Assembly: GCA_027068765.1 (NCBI GenBank)
Contig: JAMOMC010000057.1
Span: 1-34,806 of the forward strand
DNA length: 34,806 bases
Reading direction: 5' to 3'
DNA from: Campylobacterales bacterium
Lineage (GTDB): Bacteria; Campylobacterota; Campylobacteria; Campylobacterales; QNZT01
In this document: positions 17,768 through 25,657 of the stretch, in pieces
Position numbering within the stretch: position 1 is the stretch's first letter
Layout: every line of letters begins with the position of its first letter
Translations under genes and position numbers: made by a program
The notes under the pieces: generated by a model
What the model was told of the DNA's origin: nothing
Seen by the model: the letters and a program-made list of their open reading frames with translations, nothing else
The model's database searches: none

Positions 17768-18478
17768 ATGGATATATTCTGGTTTGGGGCACTCCCTTAT
17801 GTAGCATTAGCAATCTTTGTGATTGGTTCTATCTATAGATATAAAGTTGGGTTTAAATACTCATCACTATCTTCACAATTTTTAGAATCACAAAAATTTT
17901 CTATGGCTTCTCTTCCTTTTCATATAGGAATTATTGCCGTATTTTTTGCGCATTTAATTGTGTTTATATTTCCTTCGTTTTCTTTTGGCGGAAGTACATT
18001 GGTAACAATGGAGACAATTATGCTTGCATTTAGTTTGATGGCTATTGTTGGATTAGGTCTACTTTTATTTAGAAGACTAACAAATGAAAGAGTGGTAATG
18101 GTAACCAATAAAATGGATATTATTATAGAAGTGTTAATCCTTGTACAACTTATCACTGGTGTACTTATTGCACTGTCTCTTCAGTGGGGTTCTGCATGGT
18201 ATGCTTCTAATATGGTGCCATATTTATGGTCGATATTTACATTTAGCCCTGATATTGCAGCTGTTGCAGTAGCACCTTTGCTTATTCAACTTCATGTTAT
18301 TGGTGCATTTTTAATAATCTTGCTTATTCCATTTTCAAGATTAGTACATTTCTTGGTAGCACCTTTGCATTATATTACTAGACCGTATCAAGTAGTAAGA
18401 TGGAATTGGGATAAGAAAACAGTTAGAGATCCAGATATTCCTTGGGAAGAAGTAGTTCAACGACCAAAGAATAACTAA
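17768..18478 (+). CDS. narI: Respiratory nitrate reductase gamma subunit (cytochrome b)
   Basis: Integral membrane dihaem cytochrome b that oxidises quinol (here menaquinol) and anchors NarGH. It has 236 residues with five transmembrane helices. The four haem ligands are apparent as His52, His62, His176 and His194. Their spacings (10 and 18) equal those of E. coli NarI His56/66 and His187/205. The ATG has an AAAGGAG ribosome site. Unlike most nar operons, where narJ and narI overlap or nearly touch, 97 bases with two hairpins separate them. A terminator follows 3 bases after the stop. Confidence 0.96.
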   Translation: MDIFWFGALPYVALAIFVIGSIYRYKVGFKYSSLSSQFLESQKFSMASLPFHIGIIAVFFAHLIVFIFPSFSFGGSTLVTMETIMLAFSLMAIVGLGLLLFRRLTNERVVMVTNKMDIIIEVLILVQLITGVLIALSLQWGSAWYASNMVPYLWSIFTFSPDIAAVAVAPLLIQLHVIGAFLIILLIPFSRLVHFLVAPLHYITRPYQVVRWNWDKKTVRDPDIPWEEVVQRPKNN

Positions 18479-18481
18479 GTT

Positions 18482-18538
18482 TTTAGCATAAAGAGTGGTG
18501 AGTTATGCTCTTTATGCTAAATTAAAGTTTGTTTTTTT
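18482..18538 (+). terminator. Rho-independent terminator after narI
   Basis: Perfect 14-bp stem, TTTAGCATAAAGAG (18482-18495) and CTCTTTATGCTAAA (18508-18521), with a 12-base loop. A T-rich run (18528-18538) follows, starting 6 bases past the stem. It lies inside the gene cluster, so read-through or a separate promoter must serve narK1. Confidence 0.75.
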
Positions 18539-18601
18539 GAGTATTTTCTTAATATTCAGGTAATCAAAATAGTTAAATTTTTACATACAAAAGGATGAAT
18601 C

Positions 18602-20074
18602 ATGATGGAGGTAGCAACGAGCAAATCACACAAAATGCTCATTTTTAATACGTTAGCATTTACAATTTGCTTTGCAGCGTGGATGTTAAATGGGGTATTG
18701 GTAACTTTTTTAGTTAGCAATGAGGTTTTTGATTGGACTACGGTTGAGATGGGATGGCTTATAGGTATTCCTGTTTTAACAGGAGCTCTTATGAGATTTC
18801 CTGTAGGAATACTCACAGATAAGTTTGGTGGTAAATGGGTATTTGGTATATTATTGCTTTTATCGGCTATTCCTATGTATCTACTATCTACAGCCACTAC
18901 TCTTGAAGAGTATGCACTATATAGCTTAGGGTTTGGAATAACTGGTGCTAGTTTTGCTGTTGGTATTGCTTTTACTTCCGTCTGGTATCCTAGAAAAAAC
19001 CAAGGAACAGTTCTTGGTATATTTGGTGCGGGAAATGCAGGGGCAGCAGCAACTGCTCTACTTGCTCCGTCAATACTAAATAATCTTACAGATGGTGGTG
19101 CAAACCTAGAAGGATGGAGGGTGTTACCTGTTTATTATGCGGCTATATTGTTTATAACAGGGATTGTATTTTTGATTTTTACAGAAAATAGAAAAACAGC
19201 AGCAGCTAATAAAACTCTTGCCAAAATGATGTTACCGCTTAAAGATATACAAGTTTGGAAATTTGGTTTGTGGTATTTCTTAGTATTTGGTTGTTTTGTT
19301 GCTTTTTCTCAGTGGTTAATACCATACTTTGTAAATGTATATTATCTTCCGCTTGTTACGGCAGGATTATTTGCTGCTGCATTTAGTTTTCCATCAGGCG
19401 TTATCCGTGCATTTGGCGGTTGGCTATCTGATGTATATGGTGGAAGAAAAGTTATGGTCTGGGTATTGGCTATTTCGGTAATTATTAGTGCAATGCTTAT
19501 GATACCCAAAGTTGATATATATTCACCAGGAAAAGGTATCATAGCAAAGATACCTGGTGTGGTGACTGAGGTAACAGAAAACAGTGTTACAGTTGGTAAA
19601 AGAGTTTACCACTATTCACCAAAAGAGAAAGAGGATGATGTAAATCTCATTGATAGTGATAAGATGGTTATACTTCCCGTTAAAAAAACTTGGCAAGAGG
19701 CTGTTGTGAAAGTTGGAGATGAAGTTAAGAAAAAACAACTCTTAGTTAAAGGTACAACAAGAATTGCTTTTCAGGCAAATGTTTGGATATTTGCATTTTT
19801 AGCTGTATTGATTGGTGCTATTTGGGGTATTGGAAAGGCTGGAGTTTACAAATATATTCCTGAACATTATCCAGATGATGTTGGTATGGTTGGTGGAGTT
19901 GTTGGTGTTCTTGGAGGGCTTGGTGGCTTTTTCACACCAATTGTCTTTGCATACTTACTTGATTGGACTGGTCTTTGGTCAAGTGCTTGGGCATTTATGC
20001 TTTTCTTGTCCTTCGCTGGAATGTGGTGGTTACTTAAAGATAGTGTAAACAAAGAAGAGAAAAAAGTAGCATAA
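18602..20074 (+). CDS. NarK1-type nitrate transporter with periplasmic insertion
   Basis: Major facilitator protein of the nitrate/nitrite porter family, 490 residues and 12 predicted helices. Family residues include Arg65 in TM2 (LMRFPVG), Arg269 in TM8 (VIRAFGGWLSD), the TM5 signature GAGNAGAAATALLAP and TM11 GGLGGFFTP. The signature is closer to NarK1 (proton-coupled nitrate uptake) than to E. coli NarK. Residues about 304-390, between TM9 and TM10 and predicted periplasmic, form an extra domain. It contains PGVVTEVTENSVTV and VVKVGDEVKKKQLLVKG, reminiscent of lipoyl/biotinyl-type barrel-sandwich folds. The start MMEV follows AAGGAT. A terminator lies upstream; no clear promoter of its own was recognised. 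Confidence 0.88.
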   Translation: MMEVATSKSHKMLIFNTLAFTICFAAWMLNGVLVTFLVSNEVFDWTTVEMGWLIGIPVLTGALMRFPVGILTDKFGGKWVFGILLLLSAIPMYLLSTATTLEEYALYSLGFGITGASFAVGIAFTSVWYPRKNQGTVLGIFGAGNAGAAATALLAPSILNNLTDGGANLEGWRVLPVYYAAILFITGIVFLIFTENRKTAAANKTLAKMMLPLKDIQVWKFGLWYFLVFGCFVAFSQWLIPYFVNVYYLPLVTAGLFAAAFSFPSGVIRAFGGWLSDVYGGRKVMVWVLAISVIISAMLMIPKVDIYSPGKGIIAKIPGVVTEVTENSVTVGKRVYHYSPKEKEDDVNLIDSDKMVILPVKKTWQEAVVKVGDEVKKKQLLVKGTTRIAFQANVWIFAFLAVLIGAIWGIGKAGVYKYIPEHYPDDVGMVGGVVGVLGGLGGFFTPIVFAYLLDWTGLWSSAWAFMLFLSFAGMWWLLKDSVNKEEKKVA

Positions 20075-20097
20075 AAATAAACAAAAGGAGTAATTTT

Positions 20098-20778
20098 ATG
20101 AATGATAGTTTAACTAGTGGTGTCGAATTTAACCCAAATGAACCGACACAACCAGAAGTAGAAATAGATATGGAAGGGGGTGTATCACCATATAGTCCTC
20201 CTGATGCTTATAATCCGCCAAGCAAAGAAGAAGAGATAGCATATGAAGATATGCATCCATTTTTACAAGAGATGATGGATGAGCACAATGAGTACACAAA
20301 AGAGTTAAATGCTTTTGAGGCAACCATTGCAATGATAGAAGGAGGAAAAGTAGACAGAGAAATAGACGAGAGATTACGGCAATTTTTTGCCTTTCTTGAT
20401 GACAAGGTAGTAACTCATAATCAAGAAGAAGAGAAGTATCTTTTTGCAGCTATTTCTAAAAAAATGACAGATACAGGAGATCACTCAAAAACAGATGACA
20501 GTTTTAATGTCATAGATATTTTGGAAGATGATCATGTTAAGGCTATTCAGATGTCGGCGGTCTCATTTAATATGTTTGCACTTTTTTCAAGAATACCTGA
20601 TGAGAAGTCACGTTTTATTATTTTAGATGTGGCTTTAAATCAAGCAAAAGAGTTATTGGAGCTATTAAAAGTGCATATTTTTCGTGAAGACACCATTATC
20701 TTCCCTTATGCACAGAGGAATTTTACAAATGAAGAGTTAACACAAATACAACAAAAAACAAAAGGAGAGAAAGAGTAA
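20098..20778 (+). CDS. Hemerythrin-like (HHE domain) protein of the nar cluster
   Basis: Predicted cytoplasmic diiron protein of 226 residues with no signal peptide. After an acidic, proline-rich extension (about 1-50) comes a four-helix HHE-type domain. Candidate ligands are His63 (DEHNEY), His107 with Glu111/112 (HNQEEE), His146 (EDDHVKA) and His193 with Glu197 (HIFRED). The domain family includes YtfE/RIC and NorA, which handle nitric oxide or iron release under nitrosative stress. Here, between two nitrate transporters, a role in NO or oxygen binding or in FeS repair is inferred. The ribosome site is AAAGGAG. The stop overlaps the next start (TAATG), so it is coupled to narK2. Confidence 0.82.
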   Translation: MNDSLTSGVEFNPNEPTQPEVEIDMEGGVSPYSPPDAYNPPSKEEEIAYEDMHPFLQEMMDEHNEYTKELNAFEATIAMIEGGKVDREIDERLRQFFAFLDDKVVTHNQEEEKYLFAAISKKMTDTGDHSKTDDSFNVIDILEDDHVKAIQMSAVSFNMFALFSRIPDEKSRFIILDVALNQAKELLELLKVHIFREDTIIFPYAQRNFTNEELTQIQQKTKGEKE

Positions 20779-22313
20779 TGGCAATCAATATAGAAAAATA
20801 TGATGTAGAAGATGAACGGTTTTGGGATAAAGAGGGTAAGAGTATCGCAGCTCGTAACCTCTGGATATCTATCCCATCACTTCTTTTAGCCTTTTCAGTA
20901 TGGCTTATGTGGGGTATGTTAATTGTTCAAATGAAAAAGATGGGATTTACTCTTGGTATGAATCCTCAAACACCTGAAGATTGGGCAGAGATAAATGCAC
21001 TTCTTTGGACACTTCCTGCGGTTGCAGGACTAGCAGGGGCTACTCTTAGAATTCCTAATAGTTTTTTAGTTGCTGTTGGTGGAGGTAGAAATGTTATCTT
21101 TTTAACAACTGCTCTTCTTTTAATTCCAGCAATTGGTGCTGGTTGGGCTATGGGAAATAAAGATGTTCCTTATACAGTTTTGGCAATACTTGCAGCAACT
21201 TCTGGTTTTGGTGGTGGTAACTTCTCATCTTCAATGTCAAATATCTCTTACTTTTTTCCAAAAAAAGTTCAAGGTACCTCTTTAGGATTAAATGCAGGAC
21301 TTGGTAACTTAGGTGTTAGTACAATGCAGTTTTTAATTCCTTTTATGTTAACAGCTGGTGCATTTAGTGCAGGTATGCAACTACCTGAATCTGATAAGAT
21401 TATCTATATTCAAGATGCTGCTTGGGTTTGGGTTCCGCTTCTTTTAATATGTGTTATAGCTTCATTTTTTGGTATGAACAATCTAAAAAGTGCTACACCA
21501 AACCTTGGTAATTATGCTGGTGAATTTGGTAAAATTATACTCTTGTTACTATTTGGTATAGCAGCTGCTGGACTTGCTGCATATATGTTTGTAATTTTAA
21601 AAGTTAATATGTGGATAGTTATTCCTACAGCTGTAATTGTCGCGTTAGCATTGATGAAATACTTATCTCCAAAAGAGCTAAAAGGTAGTCTTGACAAACA
21701 GTTTGCAATTTTTAACAATAAACATACATGGATTATGACTATCATATATGTAATGACATTTGGGTCATTCATAGGGTATGCGGCATCATTTCCTAAACTT
21801 ATTCAAGATATTTTTGGTGGCGAAATCAATGCTTTTACATATGCATTTTTAGGACCATTAGTTGGTGCACTTATTAGACCTGTTGGTGGCTGGCTTTCAG
21901 ATAAGATAAATAGTGGATCAAGAGTTACAGCTTGGAGTACAATACTTCAAATTGGTGCTGCTTTAGCGGTTGCTTATTTTATCGTTCAAGCAAGAGAGAG
22001 TTCAACTCCTACTGATTATTGGTGGCCTTTCTTTATATGCTTTATGTTACTGTTTGCTGGTACTGGTATTGGTAATGGTTCTACATTTAGAAGTATTCCA
22101 TATATCTTTAACAAAGAGCAAGCTGGACCGGTTTTAGGTTGGACAGCTGCAATTGGTGCTTATGGTGCATTTATCATGCCAAAACTTTTTGGTCAACAGA
22201 TAAAAGCTGGACATGCTGAGTATGCGATATATGGTTTTATTGCTTATTATGTTGTGTGTCTTATATTAAATTGGTATTATTATGATAGAAAGAATGCCGA
22301 AATAAAGTGTTAA
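20778..22313 (+). CDS. NarK2-type nitrate/nitrite antiporter
   Basis: Second nitrate/nitrite porter, 511 residues and 12 helices. TM5 contains LNAGLGNLGVSTMQFLIPF and TM11 contains GWTAAIGAYGAFIMPKLFG, both very close to E. coli NarK/NarU. Conserved arginines appear in TM2 (TLRIPNSFLV) and TM8 (LIRPVGGWLSD). It probably exchanges external nitrate for the nitrite made by cytoplasm-facing NarG. With the NarK1-type gene upstream this makes the NarK1/NarK2 pair known from denitrifiers such as Paracoccus and Pseudomonas, but as separate genes. The start overlaps the hemerythrin stop by one base. A hairpin follows the stop. Confidence 0.93.
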   Translation: MAINIEKYDVEDERFWDKEGKSIAARNLWISIPSLLLAFSVWLMWGMLIVQMKKMGFTLGMNPQTPEDWAEINALLWTLPAVAGLAGATLRIPNSFLVAVGGGRNVIFLTTALLLIPAIGAGWAMGNKDVPYTVLAILAATSGFGGGNFSSSMSNISYFFPKKVQGTSLGLNAGLGNLGVSTMQFLIPFMLTAGAFSAGMQLPESDKIIYIQDAAWVWVPLLLICVIASFFGMNNLKSATPNLGNYAGEFGKIILLLLFGIAAAGLAAYMFVILKVNMWIVIPTAVIVALALMKYLSPKELKGSLDKQFAIFNNKHTWIMTIIYVMTFGSFIGYAASFPKLIQDIFGGEINAFTYAFLGPLVGALIRPVGGWLSDKINSGSRVTAWSTILQIGAALAVAYFIVQARESSTPTDYWWPFFICFMLLFAGTGIGNGSTFRSIPYIFNKEQAGPVLGWTAAIGAYGAFIMPKLFGQQIKAGHAEYAIYGFIAYYVVCLILNWYYYDRKNAEIKC

Positions 22314-22323
22314 ATAAACCATA

Positions 22324-22351
22324 AAGAGGTTGCCAAAATAGGCAATCTCTT
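22324..22351 (+). terminator. Stem-loop at the end of the nar cluster
   Basis: AAGAGGTTGCC (22324-22334) pairs with GGCAATCTCTT (22341-22351), 11 pairs including one G-U, around a 6-base loop. It sits 10 bases after the narK2 stop. The following bases are pyrimidine-rich rather than a clean T-run, so termination strength is uncertain. The remaining 140 bases up to the Pho-like box show no gene. Confidence 0.6.
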
Positions 22352-22494
22352 CTATCTTGTAAAATAATCTTAATCTCTATTTTTTAATTTAATAATTTTT
22401 ATCAAAAAAATTAGCTCTTTCAAATTTTAATTACTGCTTAATAGTCCTTAATTAATGCTACTACCAATATTTTTATGCTGTAATTTTTAAAAAC

Positions 22495-22528
22495 TTGTAA
22501 CCATTTTGTAACTATATCTTTGTACAAT
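22495..22528 (+). promoter_or_regulatory. Pho-type box and -10 of pstS
   Basis: Direct repeats TTGTAAC (22495-22501) and TTGTAAC (22506-22512) with a 4-base spacer give the 11-base periodicity of PhoB sites. A -10 TACAAT (22523-22528) follows after 10 bases, the spacing of E. coli Pho promoters where the box replaces the -35. The first 17 bases of the box recur exactly before the porin gene at 28346. Confidence 0.7.
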
Positions 22529-22561
22529 CTTTATGAAATCAATAAAACTTAAGGACAAAAG

Positions 22562-23563
22562 ATGAATTTAAAAAAGATAATAGGCATAGTAATTGCTTCA
22601 TCTCTAATTGCAACAACAGTGATAGCAAGTGAAGTGCAAGGAAGAGGGGCTTCGTTTCCAGGACCTTTATACAAAGCTTGGATCCAAGATTATAATCAAA
22701 AAACAGGTGAAAAAGTAAACTATGCACCAACTGGTTCTGGTGATGGTGTGAAATCTATAAAAAGAAGAATGGTTGATTTTGGTGGAACTGATAAACCTAT
22801 GAAGACAAAAACATTGAAAAAGAACAAGCTTTTTATGTTTCCAACTGTAGTTGGTAGTATCGTTCTTTCATATAATATCCCTGGTGTTAAAGATGGAGAG
22901 TTGAAGCTTAGTGAAAAAGCAATTGCAGGTATTTTTAGTGGGAAAATTACCCATTGGGATGACAAAGATATAACTTCTATAAATCCTGAGTTAAAACTTC
23001 CAAATGAGAAAATTACAGTAGCAGTTAGAGCTGATAAATCTGGTACAACTTATAACTTTACATACTATCTTGCAAAGCTAGATGATAAAGCATTTAAACC
23101 TAGTAAAAATCCAAATTGGAAAGCAAATGTAGTTGCTGGTAAAAGTAATGCTGGAGTATCAGCAACAATCGGGCAGGTGAAATACTCTATTGGTTATATT
23201 GAGTATTCATTTAAACAAAAGTTAGGTCTCTCAGCCGCTCAAATTGAAAATAGAGAGGGTAAATATATATTGCCTACTTTAAAATCTTTTCAAGATGCAG
23301 CAAAATATGCGACTTGGACACCTGAAAATGATTTTTATGCTCTCATAGCTTACCCTAAAGGAGAAACATCTTATCCGATAGTAGCGGCTACTTTTATACT
23401 TTTGCCAAAAGAGAATAAAAAAGAGAATAAAAAGGTAACAAAGTTTTTTGAGTATACTTATAAAAACGGAGATAAAATAGCTGAAGATTTAGGGTATGTT
23501 CCACTTCCTGATGAGACTAAAGATATGGTTTTAAAGTATTGGGAGGGAAGGGGGATTAGGTAA
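22562..23563 (+). CDS. pstS: Phosphate-binding protein PstS
   Basis: Periplasmic high-affinity phosphate receptor of 333 residues, with an N-terminal signal peptide (about 1-22, ending TTVIAS). Phosphate-site motifs are visible: GRGASFPGPLYKAW, PTGSGDGVKSI, DFGGTDKPM and RADKSGTTYNFTYY. It normally delivers phosphate to the PstCAB ABC transporter, but no pstC, pstA or pstB follows. The next gene is convergent and unrelated, so it is an orphan receptor here. A short KENKKENKK repeat occurs near the C-terminus. Start ATG with AAGGA. Probably regulated by phosphate through the upstream box. Confidence 0.94.
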   Translation: MNLKKIIGIVIASSLIATTVIASEVQGRGASFPGPLYKAWIQDYNQKTGEKVNYAPTGSGDGVKSIKRRMVDFGGTDKPMKTKTLKKNKLFMFPTVVGSIVLSYNIPGVKDGELKLSEKAIAGIFSGKITHWDDKDITSINPELKLPNEKITVAVRADKSGTTYNFTYYLAKLDDKAFKPSKNPNWKANVVAGKSNAGVSATIGQVKYSIGYIEYSFKQKLGLSAAQIENREGKYILPTLKSFQDAAKYATWTPENDFYALIAYPKGETSYPIVAATFILLPKENKKENKKVTKFFEYTYKNGDKIAEDLGYVPLPDETKDMVLKYWEGRGIR

Positions 23564-23574
23564 TCCTCTTTGTG

Positions 23575-24123
23575 TTAAAAACCAAAAACAACACCAAAAT
23601 CAATATTAACTTCACACCCATCATGTGAAAATTTATACTCTCCATCTTGGTCAATCTTTTCTCGAAGAAAGTATTTGTCATTTTCAAGCTCAAAAATTTC
23701 TGCTTTTTGCTCATTTGGATTGACAATTATGTAGCACTTTACACCCTCTCTTTGGTATAACTCAAATTTTGTTGTAGTATCTTTAAGTGCGGTTGATAGA
23801 CTAAGTACTTCTACTATGAGTAGTGGAGTTTTTGAGAAGTATTGTTTCTCTGTTTTTTCATAAAATATCGCAACATCAGGTTGAACAACACTTGAATCAT
23901 CTATCTTCCAATCTACAGGAGAGATATACACTTCACAAATCTCTTTAAATGTACAGTTGAGATTTTTATCTAACTCTTTGGATATTGCAAAAACTATTTT
24001 TTGATGTTTTGGATAAGGTGTAGGAGCCATAGCATAAGGGATTCCATCTATAAGTTCCCAACTATCTTCCCAATACTTATAATCCTCATAAGTAAAATAT
24101 GACATCAATTTGGAAGCTGCCAT
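23575..24123 (-). CDS. Uma2-family (DUF820) putative endonuclease
   Basis: The protein has 182 residues and the PD-(D/E)xK nuclease-like pattern of the Uma2 family: an N-terminal ELIDGIPYAMAPTPYPKHQ, a core VVQPDVAIFY with the family Asp, then TPLLIVEVLS with the Glu, and LYQREGVKCYIIVNP. The family is common in cyanobacteria and scattered elsewhere; its biological role is not established. Start ATG with AAGGAT. It converges on pstS with 11 bases between stops and has no obvious partner. Confidence 0.85.
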   Translation of the reverse strand: MAASKLMSYFTYEDYKYWEDSWELIDGIPYAMAPTPYPKHQKIVFAISKELDKNLNCTFKEICEVYISPVDWKIDDSSVVQPDVAIFYEKTEKQYFSKTPLLIVEVLSLSTALKDTTTKFELYQREGVKCYIIVNPNEQKAEIFELENDKYFLREKIDQDGEYKFSHDGCEVNIDFGVVFGF

Positions 24124-24186
24124 TTTGTTATCCTTTTTTTTAATTATATGGATTATAGCATGTCTTGATATTGTATACTCAAATTA

Positions 24187-24987
24187 TTACTTTGTAATCA
24201 TATCAAGTATGACATTTAGGTTATATACTAAAACTCCATTATCACCATTTGCAACAAAAAGTATACCTTCGTTTTTATTTAAAGAGAGTCCTTTAACATT
24301 TCCACCAACTAAAAAATTGGCAACAATATCTGCTTTAATTGGAGTTGTAATATCTAGTAGGTTTATACCTGTTATTCCAGATGCAATGAGAGCTTTTGTA
24401 TCTTTGTCCGCTAAAACAATATCATAAGCATTTGCTTTATTAAAAGTATGGATTAGCTCTTCATTTGAAGGATTTGATATATCGTAAATCTCTAATCCTC
24501 TCTCTTTTTTTGGTACAAACTTATAGTTTGCATCTTCACTTATTGCAAATTTCTGAGCTTGTTTCATTGTTATTGTTCGTTCTTTTTGTGGATTTGATAG
24601 ATTTTCAATATTGATAACATTTACATAACCTTGCTCATTTTCTATATATATTTTTTTTCCATCACTAGAGAGAGAGATGCCTTTTGCATGAATCCCTTTG
24701 ATCGCTGTTATAAACTCAGATGAAATTTTATCACTGTATCCTATCTTTACAACATCAACACCATCTTTTCCTTTTGCAATAAAAAGTGCATTTCCAGATA
24801 CAGCAATACCATCAGCACTACCTGAATCTAATGTGATTGTTGTTACTTTGCCATCTTTGTCAGTTTTTATGATAGACTTTTTTGTATCTGACTTGATTTC
24901 AGGTGTATTTGTAGTTGGTGATGGACTAGAGCTCCCGCATCCTAACAAAAATAGTAGAGGTAAAATTAAACTTATTGATTTTTTCAT
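24187..24987 (-). CDS. Lipoprotein with LVIVD-type beta-propeller repeats
   Basis: Predicted lipoprotein of 266 residues: a short signal peptide with lipobox LLGC (Cys17) and a Ser/Pro/Thr linker lead to repeated units. Units such as GLEIYDISNPSNEELI, GINLLDITTPIKADIV and VNVINIENLSNPQKER fit LVIVD repeats, each probably one blade of a propeller. Such proteins are envelope-located and often of unknown ligand. The ribosome site AAAGGGAT fits the ATG. It is divergent from rnhB, with about 100 bases between. No function can be assigned. Confidence 0.75.
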   Translation of the reverse strand: MKKSISLILPLLFLLGCGSSSPSPTTNTPEIKSDTKKSIIKTDKDGKVTTITLDSGSADGIAVSGNALFIAKGKDGVDVVKIGYSDKISSEFITAIKGIHAKGISLSSDGKKIYIENEQGYVNVINIENLSNPQKERTITMKQAQKFAISEDANYKFVPKKERGLEIYDISNPSNEELIHTFNKANAYDIVLADKDTKALIASGITGINLLDITTPIKADIVANFLVGGNVKGLSLNKNEGILFVANGDNGVLVYNLNVILDMITK

Positions 24988-25091
24988 GATTATCCCTTTT
25001 GAGAGAAATCGGACTTTTAAGAGTTTAATTTATATCATTAGTATAAAAAGTATTTAAATTGCTAAAAATGGGTAGAAAGGAAACATAAGAG

Positions 25092-25634
25092 ATGATTTGT
25101 GGTATTGATGAGGCAGGTAGAGGATGTTTAGCTGGACCTTTGGTTGTAGCAGGTGTGATTTTGAAAAAAAATATATTGGGTTTGGCTGATTCTAAAAAAC
25201 TTTCACAAAAAAGACGAGAAGCATTATTTGAAGAGATTATGCAAAACTCATACTCAGAGATAGTTTTTACAGATAATAAAACAATTGATAAGATAGGATT
25301 ATCATGTTCAATTAAAAACTCTATAATTAAAATAAAGAGTAAATTAAAAGCAAAACAGACCATAATGGATGGAAATACAACTTTTGGAGTAGATGGAGTG
25401 AAAGCCATTATAAAAGCAGATGATAAAATAGCAGAGGTTAGTGCTGCTAGTATTTTGGCAAAAGTTAGCCGTGACTGTTATATCATAGAACAAGCTTTAA
25501 AATACCCATTGTATAGATTTGAAAAGCATAAAGGGTATGGGACAAAGCTTCATCGTGAGCTTATAAAAGAGCATGGGTATTGTGAGTTGCATAGGCTCTC
25601 GTTTAAGATAAAGAGTATCTCTAAAAACTCTTAA
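25092..25634 (+). CDS. rnhB: Ribonuclease HII
   Basis: Cleaves RNA in RNA-DNA hybrids and single ribonucleotides misincorporated into DNA. The 180 residues match the family. Catalytic acids are visible: Asp6 and Glu7 in GIDEAGRG, Asp93 in IMDGN, and Asp128 in SAASILAKVSRD. The substrate-sensing GRG motif directly follows the first pair. The start ATG has a GAAAGGAAA region upstream. It converges on the deacetylase gene with 23 bases between stops. Confidence 0.96.
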   Translation: MICGIDEAGRGCLAGPLVVAGVILKKNILGLADSKKLSQKRREALFEEIMQNSYSEIVFTDNKTIDKIGLSCSIKNSIIKIKSKLKAKQTIMDGNTTFGVDGVKAIIKADDKIAEVSAASILAKVSRDCYIIEQALKYPLYRFEKHKGYGTKLHRELIKEHGYCELHRLSFKIKSISKNS

Positions 25635-25657
25635 ATGAAGAAAGCTTTATCGATTTT

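Noticed and set aside
18522-18601. FNR-type box before the NarK1-type gene
   Set aside because: A GTAATCAA half-site is present, but the other half does not match at the required spacing.
23553-23566. Short palindrome at the pstS stop as a terminator
   Set aside because: The stem is only 5 bp with a 4-base loop and no adequate T-run.
25025-25408. 127-codon open frame on the minus strand opposite rnhB
   Set aside because: rnhB has all catalytic residues; the opposite frame has no motif and overlaps it almost fully.
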